A DNA stretch of 64,000 bases, taken from the NCBI RefSeq assembly GCF_013375555.1, contig NZ_JABXWB010000002.1:1-64000 (forward strand). Direction: 5' to 3'. Below, piece by piece: positions 33,580 through 43,036 of this stretch. Position 1 is the stretch's first letter. Each line of letters begins with the position of its first letter. The translations under genes were made by a program, and so were the position numbers. The notes under the pieces are model-generated. The model searched no databases and was not told where the DNA came from. It saw only the letters and a program-made list of their open reading frames with translations. This stretch comes from Sphingobium sp. EM0848. Lineage in GTDB: Bacteria; Pseudomonadota; Alphaproteobacteria; Sphingomonadales; Sphingomonadaceae.

Positions 33580-34620
33580 ATGACCGATCGTATGGCCAAA
33601 TTGGACCGATTATTGGCGCTCGTACACGCGCTATCGGAATCGACCGAGGGCCTGACACTCGATGAAATGGCTGAAACACTGGGGGTCAATCGAAGGACCG
33701 CCGAGCGGATGCGCGACGTCATCGCGCGGCACTTCGACCTTGAGGAAGTAACCGAGGATCGCCGTAAGCGCTTTCTCATCAGAGACAGCCTTAGGCGCGT
33801 CTATACCCGTCCCACTGCGGCTGAAGTTGCAGCACTTACGGCCGAGGCAGATGGGCGACGAGGGGCTGGCCAAACAGTTCGTGCCGACCAATTGGCGAGC
33901 CTCCTCGCCAAGGTAAAGGGCGCGTTTGACGATCGCGAGAAGCGCCGCATTGACCCTGATCTTGAGGCTCTCACCCGGCTTCAGCGGACGATGGTCACCG
34001 CCGGCCCCGTCGCTACCGTGCCGCCTGAGACGATTGCAGTCGTCCAAGCGGCGATATTGTCCGGTTGCTGCCTTGAATTCAGCTATGCCGCGGTACAGCA
34101 GCAAGAACCGCGCTGGCGACGGGTGATACCCTTTGGCATTGTTCACGGCCCTCTGTCCTATCTGGTAGGAAAGATGCCCGATCGAGAAAATGACCCGGTC
34201 TATTATCGACTGGATCGTATGATCGAACCCAGGCTTAGCGAAAAGCTCGGGTGTGCGCCCGATGACTGGGACATTGATGCTTGGCTGGCCGATAGTTTCG
34301 GGGTCTGGCGAGATGAAAAGCAAGACATCGTGCTTCGCGTTCATGCATCTGCAACCTCACGAGCTCGCGAATGGCGGTTCCACCGCAACCAGCAGGTAGA
34401 GGCACTCGAAAACGGAGACCTTCTTATCCGCTTCACGAGCGGCGGGATGCGAGAGCTGGCAGAGCATCTATTCACCTGGGGCAATGAGCTCATCATCGAG
34501 CAGCCTGCCGCGCTCATTGAGATGATGCGCCAGCGCATCCTGGCTGCGCTGACGATGCTGCCGCCGGAAGCCGCCTCGCCTAACACGACCACTTTTGTCG
34601 CGCCCACGATGCATGGTTGA
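33580..34620 (+). CDS. WYL-domain transcriptional regulator
   Basis: A 346-residue regulator. The N-terminal winged HTH (LTLDEMAETLGVNRRTAERMRDVI) is followed by the WYL domain (about residues 145-230: AAILSGCCLEFSYAAVQ, RRVIPFGIVHGPLSYLVGKM) and a C-terminal extension (VLRVHASATSRAREWRFHRNQQ). WYL proteins bind ligands or nucleic acids and often control defence islands. It sits 140 bases after the ARH fusion and 66 bases before the DUF2779 gene, so it probably controls this run. Confidence 0.85.
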   Translation: MTDRMAKLDRLLALVHALSESTEGLTLDEMAETLGVNRRTAERMRDVIARHFDLEEVTEDRRKRFLIRDSLRRVYTRPTAAEVAALTAEADGRRGAGQTVRADQLASLLAKVKGAFDDREKRRIDPDLEALTRLQRTMVTAGPVATVPPETIAVVQAAILSGCCLEFSYAAVQQQEPRWRRVIPFGIVHGPLSYLVGKMPDRENDPVYYRLDRMIEPRLSEKLGCAPDDWDIDAWLADSFGVWRDEKQDIVLRVHASATSRAREWRFHRNQQVEALENGDLLIRFTSGGMRELAEHLFTWGNELIIEQPAALIEMMRQRILAALTMLPPEAASPNTTTFVAPTMHG

Positions 34621-34686
34621 AGACATGACGATCAACGCTTCGGTTTTCCGCCTCACCCTTGCCCGCCTCTCAGTAAAGGTGGCGGC

Positions 34687-36162
34687 ATGAGTGTAGCGCC
34701 CCGCGCCTTTGGACTTTCCAAGTCCAGGATCACTTATTTCGAGCAGTGCCCGAAGCGACTGTGGTTATCGGTTCATCGCCCCGAACTGGCTGAAACCGAT
34801 GAAGGCGCAGAGGCGCGATTCGCTATCGGGCATGAGGTTGGCGCCGCCGCCTGCTCACTCTTGCCGGGCGGGGTCATGGTCGAGGCTAAACCCGATCTTT
34901 CCGCTGCGCTCGCCACAACGAAGGCTTTGCTCGAAAGCGGTCACGAGGATCCGATCTTCGAAGCCACGTTTCAGCATGATGGCGTTCTGGTAAGAGTCGA
35001 TATTCTCGAGCCGAATGGTATCGGCGGCTGGCACATGGCTGAGGTCAAAAGTTCGACCAAGCCCAAGGATTATCACGTAAATGACCTGGCCACTCAGGTC
35101 TGGGTCGCCCGTGAAGCCGGTGTGCCAATCGAGAGCGCAGCGATCCGCCATCTAGACACCGACTTCGTTCTCGAAGGAGATGGTTCGCTCGACGGCCTGT
35201 TTTTCGACAGCGATCTGACTTCCAACATCAAGGACCGGGTCGAAACACGGGCCGAGGTTGTAGCCGCAGCGCGCGAAACGCTCGCCGGTGAGGAACCCAG
35301 CATCCTCCCTGGATCACATTGCGACGGCCTACCGTGTAATTTCGCGGCATATTGCGAGGGAGCACTTCCGCCAGGCCCGCAATGGCCGGTCACCGTTCTT
35401 CCATATGGCGGCGGGAATCATTGGCTGAGACGCGGGGTTGAAGATCTTTTCGAGATTGACCCCACGATGCTGACGAACCCCACCCATCAACGGGTTTACA
35501 AGGCTACCATTACAGGCGAACCCGATCATAGCATCGAGGGCGCTAGATCCGCGATGGCGGATTGGCGCTTCCCCCGGACATGGTTGGACTTTGAGACAAT
35601 CGCATTCGCCATTCCGCGCTGGGTTGGCACACGTCCGTATCAACAGGTGCCTTTCCAATTTTCCGCTCATGTCGAAGCGGAAGACGGAAGCCTCCAACAC
35701 CATGAATTTCTGAGCCTGGACGGTGCTGACCCGCGAAGGGCTTGCGCCGAGGCGCTGGTAACGATGATTCCCAGTTCAGGCGCGGTAGTCGCCTACAATG
35801 CTGGCTTCGAGAAAGCCCGCCTTCGCGAGCTCTGTGAATTTTTTCCCGATCTAGCAGACGATCTCAATTCGATCATCGACCGGGTGGTTGATCTGCTGCC
35901 GGTCACTCGCGCCAACTGGTATCACCGCGACCAACGAGGCAGTTGGTCAATCAAGGCCGTGTTGCCGACCGTTGCCCCAGATCTCGATTATACAGAGCTT
36001 GAGGTCAAAGACGGTGGTAACGCCCAGGCTGCCTATCTGGAGGCTATCTCCCCTACCACGACGGACGATCGTCGGGCTGCCCTAGATGTGGCACTGCGAA
36101 CTTATTGTGGCCGAGACACCGAGGCGATGATCGTCTTGGCCAGGCACCTCACTCAAAACTGA
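34687..36162 (+). CDS. DUF2779 protein: RecB-type nuclease plus exonuclease-like domain
   Basis: A 491-residue protein. The N-terminal Cas4/RecB-like nuclease starts LSKSRITYFEQCPKRLWLS (Cys 21), with RVDILEP and MAEVKSSTK (D and E-x-K, about residues 103-127), and a cysteine trio near 212, 217 and 223 that could complete an iron-sulphur cluster with Cys 21. The C-terminal DUF2779 part begins TWLDFETIAF (about 299), followed by VVAYNAGFEKARLREL and YCGRDTEAM, in the order of a DEDD exonuclease. It therefore appears to join two nucleases. The neighbour genes suggest DNA processing linked to defence or repair. Confidence 0.8.
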   Translation: MSVAPRAFGLSKSRITYFEQCPKRLWLSVHRPELAETDEGAEARFAIGHEVGAAACSLLPGGVMVEAKPDLSAALATTKALLESGHEDPIFEATFQHDGVLVRVDILEPNGIGGWHMAEVKSSTKPKDYHVNDLATQVWVAREAGVPIESAAIRHLDTDFVLEGDGSLDGLFFDSDLTSNIKDRVETRAEVVAAARETLAGEEPSILPGSHCDGLPCNFAAYCEGALPPGPQWPVTVLPYGGGNHWLRRGVEDLFEIDPTMLTNPTHQRVYKATITGEPDHSIEGARSAMADWRFPRTWLDFETIAFAIPRWVGTRPYQQVPFQFSAHVEAEDGSLQHHEFLSLDGADPRRACAEALVTMIPSSGAVVAYNAGFEKARLRELCEFFPDLADDLNSIIDRVVDLLPVTRANWYHRDQRGSWSIKAVLPTVAPDLDYTELEVKDGGNAQAAYLEAISPTTTDDRRAALDVALRTYCGRDTEAMIVLARHLTQN

Positions 36163-36244
36163 TATCGCTGCTCTGGGCAGCGCTGGCCAGACCCATGGTC
36201 GAAATTACGTCCATTTCTGTCGCCAATTCCGCAAAGCTTAAGCC

Positions 36245-36952
36245 ATGACCGAATCAAGACCCGCCTTCCGACTGATCCATAGTTCTGACTGGTATATTGG
36301 GCATGAGCTGTTCAGCCATGAACGAAAGGCGGAGCATGAAGCGTTTCTGTCCTGGCTCCTCGACCGCCTCGTCTCCGAAAAGGCGGATCTGCTGCTCGTC
36401 ACGGGCGACATATACGACGTCGCGAACCCTCCAGTGTCAGCGATGGCACACCTTTATGCGTTCCTTCGGGCCGCGACGACGCGCTGCCCCAATTTGCAGA
36501 TCGTCGTCGTCGGCGGGAACCACGACAGCGCAGCAAGAATTAATCTGCCCGCCGCACTCCTCGGTCCTGAACGAATCCACCTTATCGGCTCTCTCCCCCG
36601 TGTGAACGGCATACCCGATTTCGAGAGGATGCTGGTCCCACTCAAGGACCGGACGGGCACGATGGTGGCGTGGTTAGCAGCGGTGCCCTACTGCCGGCCG
36701 GGTGACATGGGGTCCGGCGGGCTTCCAGAATTATATGAGAATGTTCTGACTGTCGGGGCCGAACGTGCGAACGGGCTTCCGCTGATCGTGACCGGGCACC
36801 TCCACGTAGCGGAAGGGGATGTCTCCGAACATTCAGAGCGTCGGATCGGCGTGATCAGCCACGTCGAGGAAATCAAAGAACGGATACCTGTGAAGATCGA
36901 GGTGACGCCCGTCGCCCGAGGCCGCAGCGAACTATCGGTGATTAGCGGTTAG
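36245..36952 (+). pseudogene. sbcD-sbcC deletion remnant (SbcD N-terminus fused to SbcC C-terminus)
   Basis: 235 codons. Residues 1 to about 199 are SbcD/Mre11-like: IHSSDWYIGHEL, VTGDIYD, VVGGNHDSAARI and IVTGHLHVAEGDVSEHSERR. From about 200 the sequence becomes IGVISHVEEIKERIPVKIEV, which is the typical SbcC C-terminus after the ABC signature half. SbcD is normally about 400 residues and SbcC over 1000, so an in-frame deletion of several kb has joined the two genes. In addition the first metal motif, usually SDWHxG, has Tyr in place of His (residue 17). The product should be inactive as an SbcCD nuclease. Confidence 0.75.
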
Positions 36953-37101
36953 GGTAACCCGAATTAAGTCCCGCACACTCCAATGCATTCCCGTGTGACG
37001 GGACGGCAGGGAAATGGTTGAAAATCCGCGATTTCAAACTTAGTGGCAGCGCCTTGAACGCCCCTCGCCAAACAGAAATTTCCAAGGAAGGTATTCGCTC
37101 A

Positions 37102-38766
37102 ATGCAGCTTAACCCGCAACATGTGACAATCGATGAATTGCTCAGCGGAAGGCTGTTCAGGATACCGGATTATCAACGCGCATATTCATGGCAAACCAAG
37201 CAGCGTGCCGACCTATTCAATGATATTGAAGAAGTCGCGCAGTCCGGCTTTGACCATTTCATGGCAACGGTGGTGGGCCTTGGACGCGAATCCTGCAACA
37301 TCGGGTCTAAACGGTATAAAGTCGTTGATCTGGTTGACGGGCAGCAGCGTATCACCACCATCGTTATTCTTCTAAAGGCGATCGAGCAAGCCCTGGATAA
37401 TGAACATACCGAGCGCGATAAGCGCGATTTGGGCGAATTGCTTGTTAAGGATGACGAACATTCTGTTGTCCTACTACAGACCAATCACGACAGCAGCGAC
37501 GTGTTTCTTCAGTATGTGCGGACAGGCCGCGCTGCGGACACGAAAGCTCCGACCGCATCAGATCAGAACGTCATAGACGCTATCGCAGAGTGCAAGGCTT
37601 TCGTCGCGAACTGGGCAGAAAGTCGCCCGCTGGTCGATCTCCTTTCGACCATTAGGAACAAGCTTTCTCTGATCTACCATGAAATCGCCGATGAAGCTGT
37701 AGTGTACCGGGTCTTCGAGGTTCTCAATAGCCGTGGACTCGACGTTAAGTGGTTAGACAAAACAAAAAGCCGACTCATGGCTCTGATCTACGAACACGTG
37801 CCTGATAGCGTGCGTCAGGAAGGCTTGCATGAGATGCATACCATCTGGAAAGACGTCTATCGCACGTTAGGGTTGGACGTACGTCTCGGGGATGAAGCGC
37901 TTGCCTTCGCTGGCACATGGAGGCTTCCTACGACGCCGCGGCGGGTGCTCAGCGAAGAAGACGCATCAATCGAAATCGCCAACGCCGCGGGCAACGCCAT
38001 TCGTACGATCATGGACGCAGCTCGATGGCTGCGCCGTGTTGTCAACAAGGTTGTCTCATTGGACAATGACCAGCGCCGCTCGGCCGTCGCCCGCGTTCGG
38101 CAGGCCCGTTTCGTCGCCGTCGCTATCCTCTTGCGTGGCTTCGAGGAAGAAACCGAACGAGATCTTCTCGCAGCTTGGGAACGCGTGACTTTCCGGATAT
38201 ACACGCTGGGCGGTGCAGACACGAGAAAGCGTGTCGGGGAATATGTCGAGCTTGGATATGAGATCATCAACGCCACCCTTGAGCCCGCTGCGATTAAACA
38301 GCGACTGTTAGATATCGGCCATGGTTATTCGATCGATGAGGTGATCGAAGAAGACGGCAGCACCTGGGAAGAGTGGTATGGTGGCTGGTCAGCCGAAGTG
38401 CGCTACCTGCTATTCCGCTATGAGGAGCACTTAGCCAGGGAGAAGGGCGAGCATATCGATCCTCTGGCGTGGGAGAAGATCTGGGCAACTGATCCTGCAA
38501 AATCGATTGAGCACATAACGCCGCGGAGTAGTAAGGAGCCGTGGGTGCATCACCTCGGCAATCTTACCATGCTTCCCCCGAGAACGAATTCGAAACTCAG
38601 CGACAAGCCCCCTGCCGAGAAGGCTGGCACCTATGTTGAAGGAGGCGTTAAGGCGACAGCGGCAGTGGGCCGTGCGCTTTTGCAGGGCATAGTGTGGGAT
38701 GAAGAAGCTGCGAAGCGCAGAGCTGCTGATATTGAGAAATTCGTTCGCGTTGAGTGGGGCGAGTAA
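37102..38766 (+). CDS. GmrSD-like DUF262/DUF1524 protein
   Basis: A protein of about 554 residues from the ATG at 37102 (AAGGAAGG upstream; a TTG at 37018 would add 28 residues). The N-terminal DUF262 has IPDYQRAYSW and VDLVDGQQRITTIVILLKA, a ParB-like nucleotide-binding and cleavage core. The C-terminal DUF1524 HNH part has SIEHITPRSSKEPWVHHLGNLTML. This is the architecture of single-chain GmrSD/type IV restriction and related defence enzymes that cut modified phage DNA. It is the last gene of the 32-38.8 kb run. Confidence 0.85.
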   Translation: MQLNPQHVTIDELLSGRLFRIPDYQRAYSWQTKQRADLFNDIEEVAQSGFDHFMATVVGLGRESCNIGSKRYKVVDLVDGQQRITTIVILLKAIEQALDNEHTERDKRDLGELLVKDDEHSVVLLQTNHDSSDVFLQYVRTGRAADTKAPTASDQNVIDAIAECKAFVANWAESRPLVDLLSTIRNKLSLIYHEIADEAVVYRVFEVLNSRGLDVKWLDKTKSRLMALIYEHVPDSVRQEGLHEMHTIWKDVYRTLGLDVRLGDEALAFAGTWRLPTTPRRVLSEEDASIEIANAAGNAIRTIMDAARWLRRVVNKVVSLDNDQRRSAVARVRQARFVAVAILLRGFEEETERDLLAAWERVTFRIYTLGGADTRKRVGEYVELGYEIINATLEPAAIKQRLLDIGHGYSIDEVIEEDGSTWEEWYGGWSAEVRYLLFRYEEHLAREKGEHIDPLAWEKIWATDPAKSIEHITPRSSKEPWVHHLGNLTMLPPRTNSKLSDKPPAEKAGTYVEGGVKATAAVGRALLQGIVWDEEAAKRRAADIEKFVRVEWGE

Positions 38767-39316
38767 ACAGCTGGAGTGATGTCGGCGTTCGCTGTGGATG
38801 CGCCGACAGCGATGTCAGGAGTCGCGGGCTCGGCTACTCAGAACGGTTTCGGGAGGCCGACAGATTGTTGCCTCCCGAAGCGCCTGAGGCCAGAGTTCAT
38901 TATCCGTGGCTCGCCACGATCATCGTGAACGCCCTGATCGTTGGGCAGACCGCGCCAGCTGAAGGTCGATGCAGAGACAACCTCCTTCTCTGGCTCGGCC
39001 TTCTGTTGGATCGGCAGGCGGGCTGACGCTGATCGCTCTACAACGGCTTTCTTCGTAGTTGATCGGTAAGCGGGTGTTTCGAGAATCACCGGGTGCCTGG
39101 ATCAACTGCCATGAGACGACGATGCATTTCGGCGCCATGAACCGAACGGCTCAGACGCCATTCCAGGTTCCACGTCCCAACCGCGAAGCTCGCTTTACGT
39201 TCCGTCAAGTGTAAGCGCTGTTTCCCACCCACTGAACTGATGGGGTGGATGCCCCCTTCGCCCGGCATCGTATGATGCCAGACCGGCGCGACATTGCGCT
39301 GGAGAAGGAGGAGCAG
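38767..39316. other. Non-coding or degenerate stretch before IS110 remnant
   Basis: There is no convincing gene. Near 39225-39250 a short hairpin (CCACCC / GGGGTGG) lies upstream of the transposase start, in the position of the left-end non-coding region of an IS110-type element. Confidence 0.35.
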
Positions 39317-39681
39317 ATGACCGACGTCCACATTCTCGCGATCGATCTCGCAAAGCGTAGTTTTCAGGTTTGTGCGACCGCGCCGGGAGGGGCGGTTCTG
39401 CTCAACCGGGTAGTCTCGCGCGCGAAGCTCGAGACGGTTTTGCGCGATCAGGCGCCCTGCATTGTGGCAATGGAAGCATGTGCCACGAGCCACTTCTGGG
39501 GGCGGTTCGCGCAAAGCCTGGGTCACGAGGTGCGTCTCATCCCGCCCATCTACGTGAAGCCGTTTGTCAAACGACAGAAGAACGATGCGGCGGACGCAGC
39601 TGCGATTGCCGAAGCCGCCCTGAGGCCGAACCTGCATTACGTGGCAGTCAAGAGTGCGGAGCATCAGGCGCGGGCCGTACA
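39317..39681 (+). mobile_element. Truncated IS110-family transposase
   Basis: From the ATG at 39317 (GGAGGAG upstream) about 122 codons encode the N-terminal DEDD catalytic domain of an IS110-type transposase: HILAIDLAKRSFQVCATAPG (first Asp), CIVAMEACATSHFWGRFA (Glu) and KRQKNDAADAAAIAEAALRP (two Asp). The frame then leaves the family after EHQARAV. A full enzyme is about 340 residues and includes a C-terminal serine domain, so the 3' two thirds and right end are lost, cut where the GGTCACTTCTC repeats begin. Confidence 0.8.
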
Positions 39682-39685
39682 GGCG

Positions 39686-39720
39686 GGTCACTTCTCGATG
39701 GAAATCCCGGGTCACTTCTC
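39686..39720. repeat. Tandem GGTCACTTCTC repeats at the IS110 break
   Basis: GGTCACTTCTC occurs twice, at 39686-39696 and 39710-39720. Short tandem repeats of this sort are found at the ends of IS21-family elements, so this may be the end of a second element that interrupted the IS110 copy. No transposase of that family is present. Confidence 0.4.
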
Positions 39721-39901
39721 AGCGGCAATCAACACGTCGCGTCTTCGGCGCCGATTTCGACTGGTATCGCCGCCCGGCCAAGGCCGCCACTGTCGGAAGC
39801 AGACATCTAGCGTTTGCCGACTGCCCCTGAAAGACGGCAGGCTGTGGTCATTGGATCCGCCATCGCGACGATCACATAAACAGGCAACACTATCGACCAG
39901 C

Positions 39902-40822
39902 TCAAGCGGCCGCCTGCTCATCCAGATCCTCACCGGCAAGACCCGTCACGCGGAGCAAGTAGCCCGCGGCCTCCTCTGCCCGCGCCGCCGCCGTGAGCAG
40001 GGCACGATTATCCCTGCGCAGGATCTCAAGCCAGGAACCGATATGGGCCGCATGATCGTCGAGATGGGTGGTTGGGAGACCCACATCGGCGCCAACCAGC
40101 GCTGCCGTCAGTTCGGCGACCAACTCCTCGAATGCATATGCCTGATCACCGAAGCGCTTGCCGAAGGATCGGGCAAGCCGGTCTGGATGACCCGTCCAGT
40201 GACCGGCCTCGTGCGCGAGCGTGGCCGCCCATGCAGCACGCGTGTCGAACTGCTCGACGGGCGGCATCGTGACGCGGTCTGCGCGCAGGTCGTAATAGGC
40301 GCGATCGCCTCCGGTCCGCAGCCGCGCCGGCAGACGATCGACGAAGCGTTGTGCCCGTGGATCGAGCCGGTCGCCCGGTGGGACGAGCGATAACGGTTCT
40401 GGATAGAAATCCGACGGCAGCGCGTCGATCTGGTCTGCATTGAAGACCGCATAGGATCGCATCACCCGGCGATGCTCATCAACCCGCTCGCCAGGGCGTT
40501 CGCTGGAATCGACCTTCTTCGAATAGGCCTTGTAGAAGATCGCAAATTGCGCCTGCTCACCGGCACGGACCTGCCCGCCAAGGATCTGCGCCTGGCGGTA
40601 GGTCATCCAATGGCGTGACCGATAGCCGCATTGCTCGGCGGCCAGCCACAGCCAAAAGGTATTCATGCCACGATAAGGCTCGCCATTGGCCCGCAGCGGA
40701 CGTCCCTGCGCCGCACACGAACGCCAGGGCCGCACCCAAGGTCGCACACCGGCCTCAAGCCGGTCGATGATTGCGCACGTGATGGTCTCGGCCGGCGAGG
40801 GCCGGCCCGATGATTGAGTCAT
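39902..40822 (-). CDS. ArdC-like antirestriction protein (ssDNA-binding, zincin-like)
   Basis: A 306-residue protein. The N-terminal domain (ETITCAIIDRLEAGVRPWVRPW, then ANGEPYRGMNTFWLWLAA) is the ArdC-type ssDNA-binding domain. The C-terminal zincin-like part holds AATLAHEAGHWTGH (HExxH) and FEELVAELTAALVG (the downstream Glu). ArdC binds entering single-stranded plasmid DNA and shields it from restriction. It lies at the downstream end of the minus-strand backbone run that begins at 48553. Confidence 0.85.
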   Translation of the reverse strand: MTQSSGRPSPAETITCAIIDRLEAGVRPWVRPWRSCAAQGRPLRANGEPYRGMNTFWLWLAAEQCGYRSRHWMTYRQAQILGGQVRAGEQAQFAIFYKAYSKKVDSSERPGERVDEHRRVMRSYAVFNADQIDALPSDFYPEPLSLVPPGDRLDPRAQRFVDRLPARLRTGGDRAYYDLRADRVTMPPVEQFDTRAAWAATLAHEAGHWTGHPDRLARSFGKRFGDQAYAFEELVAELTAALVGADVGLPTTHLDDHAAHIGSWLEILRRDNRALLTAAARAEEAAGYLLRVTGLAGEDLDEQAAA

Positions 40823-40912
40823 GATGGATACTCCGCGAAAGAGCGGCGGCCAAGTCCGCCGATGAAGGACGGCGGGCGACGCAAAAGCGCCGCCCGCCGT
40901 TAGTCGCTGGCC

Positions 40913-42925
40913 TCAAGCCGCCTGGTCGAGGTCGTCAGCATCGCCATCGGGAGCGATCTCCCCTCCCCCGCCGTTGCAATCATCCTCATCGCTGAGGAAG
41001 GCGGAATAGCTGCGGAAGCTTTCGGGCTTTTCGATCCCGCCGAACCGCATCTCGTCGGGCAGCCAGGAGAGCGCCTTTTCCCGGACTTCGGCCTCGACGA
41101 TGCCCTGCCCCGAACAGAGCGCAGCGCAGGCATTGGCAAGGTCACCCTTCTTGGCGTCCTTGTATCGGCCGCGCAGCACCGGCCCGCCGATCTCGTCGAG
41201 CGCTTCGAGCATGACCTCCTTCTTCACCCGCCCAAAGAAGTTCTGGGCATCAGGCCGCCACCATTGCGCGACATCAATGTCGAGCAGCCGTCCGAGATGA
41301 TCGTGGAAGCCGTTGCGGCGCCCGCCATCGTCGACGTTGAGTGTCGGTTCCAGCGTCTGCGCCATGACATGAGCGAGCCAATCGGCGCGCGCCTGTTCAT
41401 CCAGTTGCCGGAAGGCATCGAAGCGGGACGACAGCGTGTTCCCGCCTGCCCAGCTCACATCGAGCGCCTGGCGCTGTTCGGTCAGGACATTGCTCGCCGC
41501 GCTACCTTCATCGCGGAAGCTGACAATCGGGAAGCTCGCGGCGGTCGCCTGCAGCGTCGAGTGGTCCCGGACATAGCTGCTGGCGAACACCGTCCGGTGC
41601 GCCATCAGGAATATCGTGAGATCGAGCGCTAACCCGGCATCCGAGGCGACATGGGCCGCCAGGATCTGCCGGCGCTGGGTCGCGAGTTCGTCAACCAGCG
41701 TCGCGCTGAGCCGGGAGACCGCAACCTTGCCGGACGGTGCTTCGGGTTCTGCGTCTGCGCCCGCCTGACGAATGGCGCGCTCGCTAAACATGCGGCTGTG
41801 CACCCGCGGACTGCCATCGGGCGCCAAATAGATGAAGGTGCCCAGCTGGTCTTTGATCGCATCGTCGACCATCGTGCGCGACGCCTCGATCGTATCGAGT
41901 TCCCGCTCTATGTCGGCGAGCCGCGCCGAAGCCGCCTCGGCCTCGGGCGTATCGTCCTCAAGTTCGGTTTCCAGCTCTCGGATGAGCGCATCGCCCTCAT
42001 CGGAGAGACTGTCGACGCGCTCCTGCTCGTCCTCGCTCAATTCGCGCAGCGGCGGATGATATTCGTGGAGCTGACACTCCATATCATAGGGCACATGCGT
42101 CGCGAGAACCGGCGTCACGAACGCCAGCTTCTGTTCGGCAGCTAGCGCTGCCGCTGCCGCTTCAAGCTTCTGGGCGGCCAGTTGCTCGATGAGCTCCACG
42201 TCGATCCAGCTCTCGTCCACATCTTCACCGAACAGGTCACGCTCGATCCGGCCGCCCGCGCCGACATAGGCGTCGCGGCCAATGAACCGCGCCTTGGCGT
42301 CGGTCGCCTTGGCCGTCCCGTTGAGGAGCGCACGGCGGATATTGTCGGGATTGTCGCCATAATAGGACCGGCTCATGCTCTCGAACACGCGTGCCTGGCG
42401 ATCGACGTCGGGCGTGACGGCATAAGCCTGGGCGACCCCCAGCGTGATCTCGCCCGCCGCCAGCGCCGCGAAGACGAGAGGAGCCAGTTCGGCAAGCCGG
42501 ACCCGCTGCTCGACGAAGCGGGTCGTGACCCCGAAGCGTTTCGCCACATCCTCGGCGCTCGCGCCCCGGTCGAGGAAGTGCTTGAAGGCCGAGCATTCAT
42601 CTGCCGGGTTCATCGCGACGCGGTGGAAATTCTCGGCAAGGCTCGCTTCGGCCGATCCGGCATCATCCTCGAGCACCAGCACCTGAACCTCATGGTCCCC
42701 GGCAAGCCGACCTGAATCGATCAGGCGCTGGAGCGCCCGCAAACGGCGGCCACCCGCCTTGACGGTGAAATGTCCTGCCTTCTTGAGCGGCGTGACCACG
42801 AGATTCTGCAACAGGCCATGCGCGGCTATATTGTCGGCCAGGCTGTCGAGGTCGGCATCGCGATTGGATTTGCGGACATTGTCCTTCGAGAGCGAGAGGT
42901 TCTTGACCTTCACGGACTGGATCAT
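40913..42925 (-). CDS. Large ParB/Srx-like nuclease-type protein
   Basis: 670 residues from the ATG at 42925 (AAGGAG 7 bases upstream). The N-terminal ParB domain (NVRKSNRDADLDSLADNIAAHGLLQNLVV, KAGGRRLRALQRLI, ASLAENFHRVAMNPADE) is followed by a KorB-like HTH (VAKRFGVTTRFVEQRVRLAELAP). The long C-terminal part is typical of the plasmid ParB-like proteins of about 700 residues found beside strawberry-notch helicases. It is not the partner of the ParA at 50450, which has its own ParB. The role is probably DNA binding during replication or transfer. Confidence 0.85.
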   Translation of the reverse strand: MIQSVKVKNLSLSKDNVRKSNRDADLDSLADNIAAHGLLQNLVVTPLKKAGHFTVKAGGRRLRALQRLIDSGRLAGDHEVQVLVLEDDAGSAEASLAENFHRVAMNPADECSAFKHFLDRGASAEDVAKRFGVTTRFVEQRVRLAELAPLVFAALAAGEITLGVAQAYAVTPDVDRQARVFESMSRSYYGDNPDNIRRALLNGTAKATDAKARFIGRDAYVGAGGRIERDLFGEDVDESWIDVELIEQLAAQKLEAAAAALAAEQKLAFVTPVLATHVPYDMECQLHEYHPPLRELSEDEQERVDSLSDEGDALIRELETELEDDTPEAEAASARLADIERELDTIEASRTMVDDAIKDQLGTFIYLAPDGSPRVHSRMFSERAIRQAGADAEPEAPSGKVAVSRLSATLVDELATQRRQILAAHVASDAGLALDLTIFLMAHRTVFASSYVRDHSTLQATAASFPIVSFRDEGSAASNVLTEQRQALDVSWAGGNTLSSRFDAFRQLDEQARADWLAHVMAQTLEPTLNVDDGGRRNGFHDHLGRLLDIDVAQWWRPDAQNFFGRVKKEVMLEALDEIGGPVLRGRYKDAKKGDLANACAALCSGQGIVEAEVREKALSWLPDEMRFGGIEKPESFRSYSAFLSDEDDCNGGGGEIAPDGDADDLDQAA

Positions 42926-42992
42926 CGGTTGTCTCCTTCGAGGGTTGCGCCGACCTCGTCGGCCGGCTTGAGCCACTCAGGCCCACCCGGCC

Positions 42993-43011
42993 GAAGGCCC
43001 CCTCCCCTCTC
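42993..43011. repeat. 19-bp repeat, copy 1
   Basis: GAAGGCCCCCTCCCCTCTC occurs here and, identically, at 47280-47298. Each copy lies in the leader of a large minus-strand backbone gene (the ParB-like gene and the strawberry-notch gene), which suggests a shared regulatory or mRNA element. Confidence 0.45.
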
Positions 43012-43036
43012 TTCGGTCGCTTGGCGCGGCCGCGGG

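Noticed and set aside
36245..36952. A functional short SbcD-like exonuclease
   Set aside because: The C-terminal 35 residues are SbcC-like, the second GHxH region is missing and the first His is Tyr, so a deletion remnant is the better reading.
38754..39089. Short open frames after the GmrSD-like gene
   Set aside because: They have no ribosome sites or family resemblance, and overlapping frames on both strands look equally random.
39686..39720. A CRISPR array
   Set aside because: There are only two short direct repeats with a 13-base spacer; repeat length and number do not fit.
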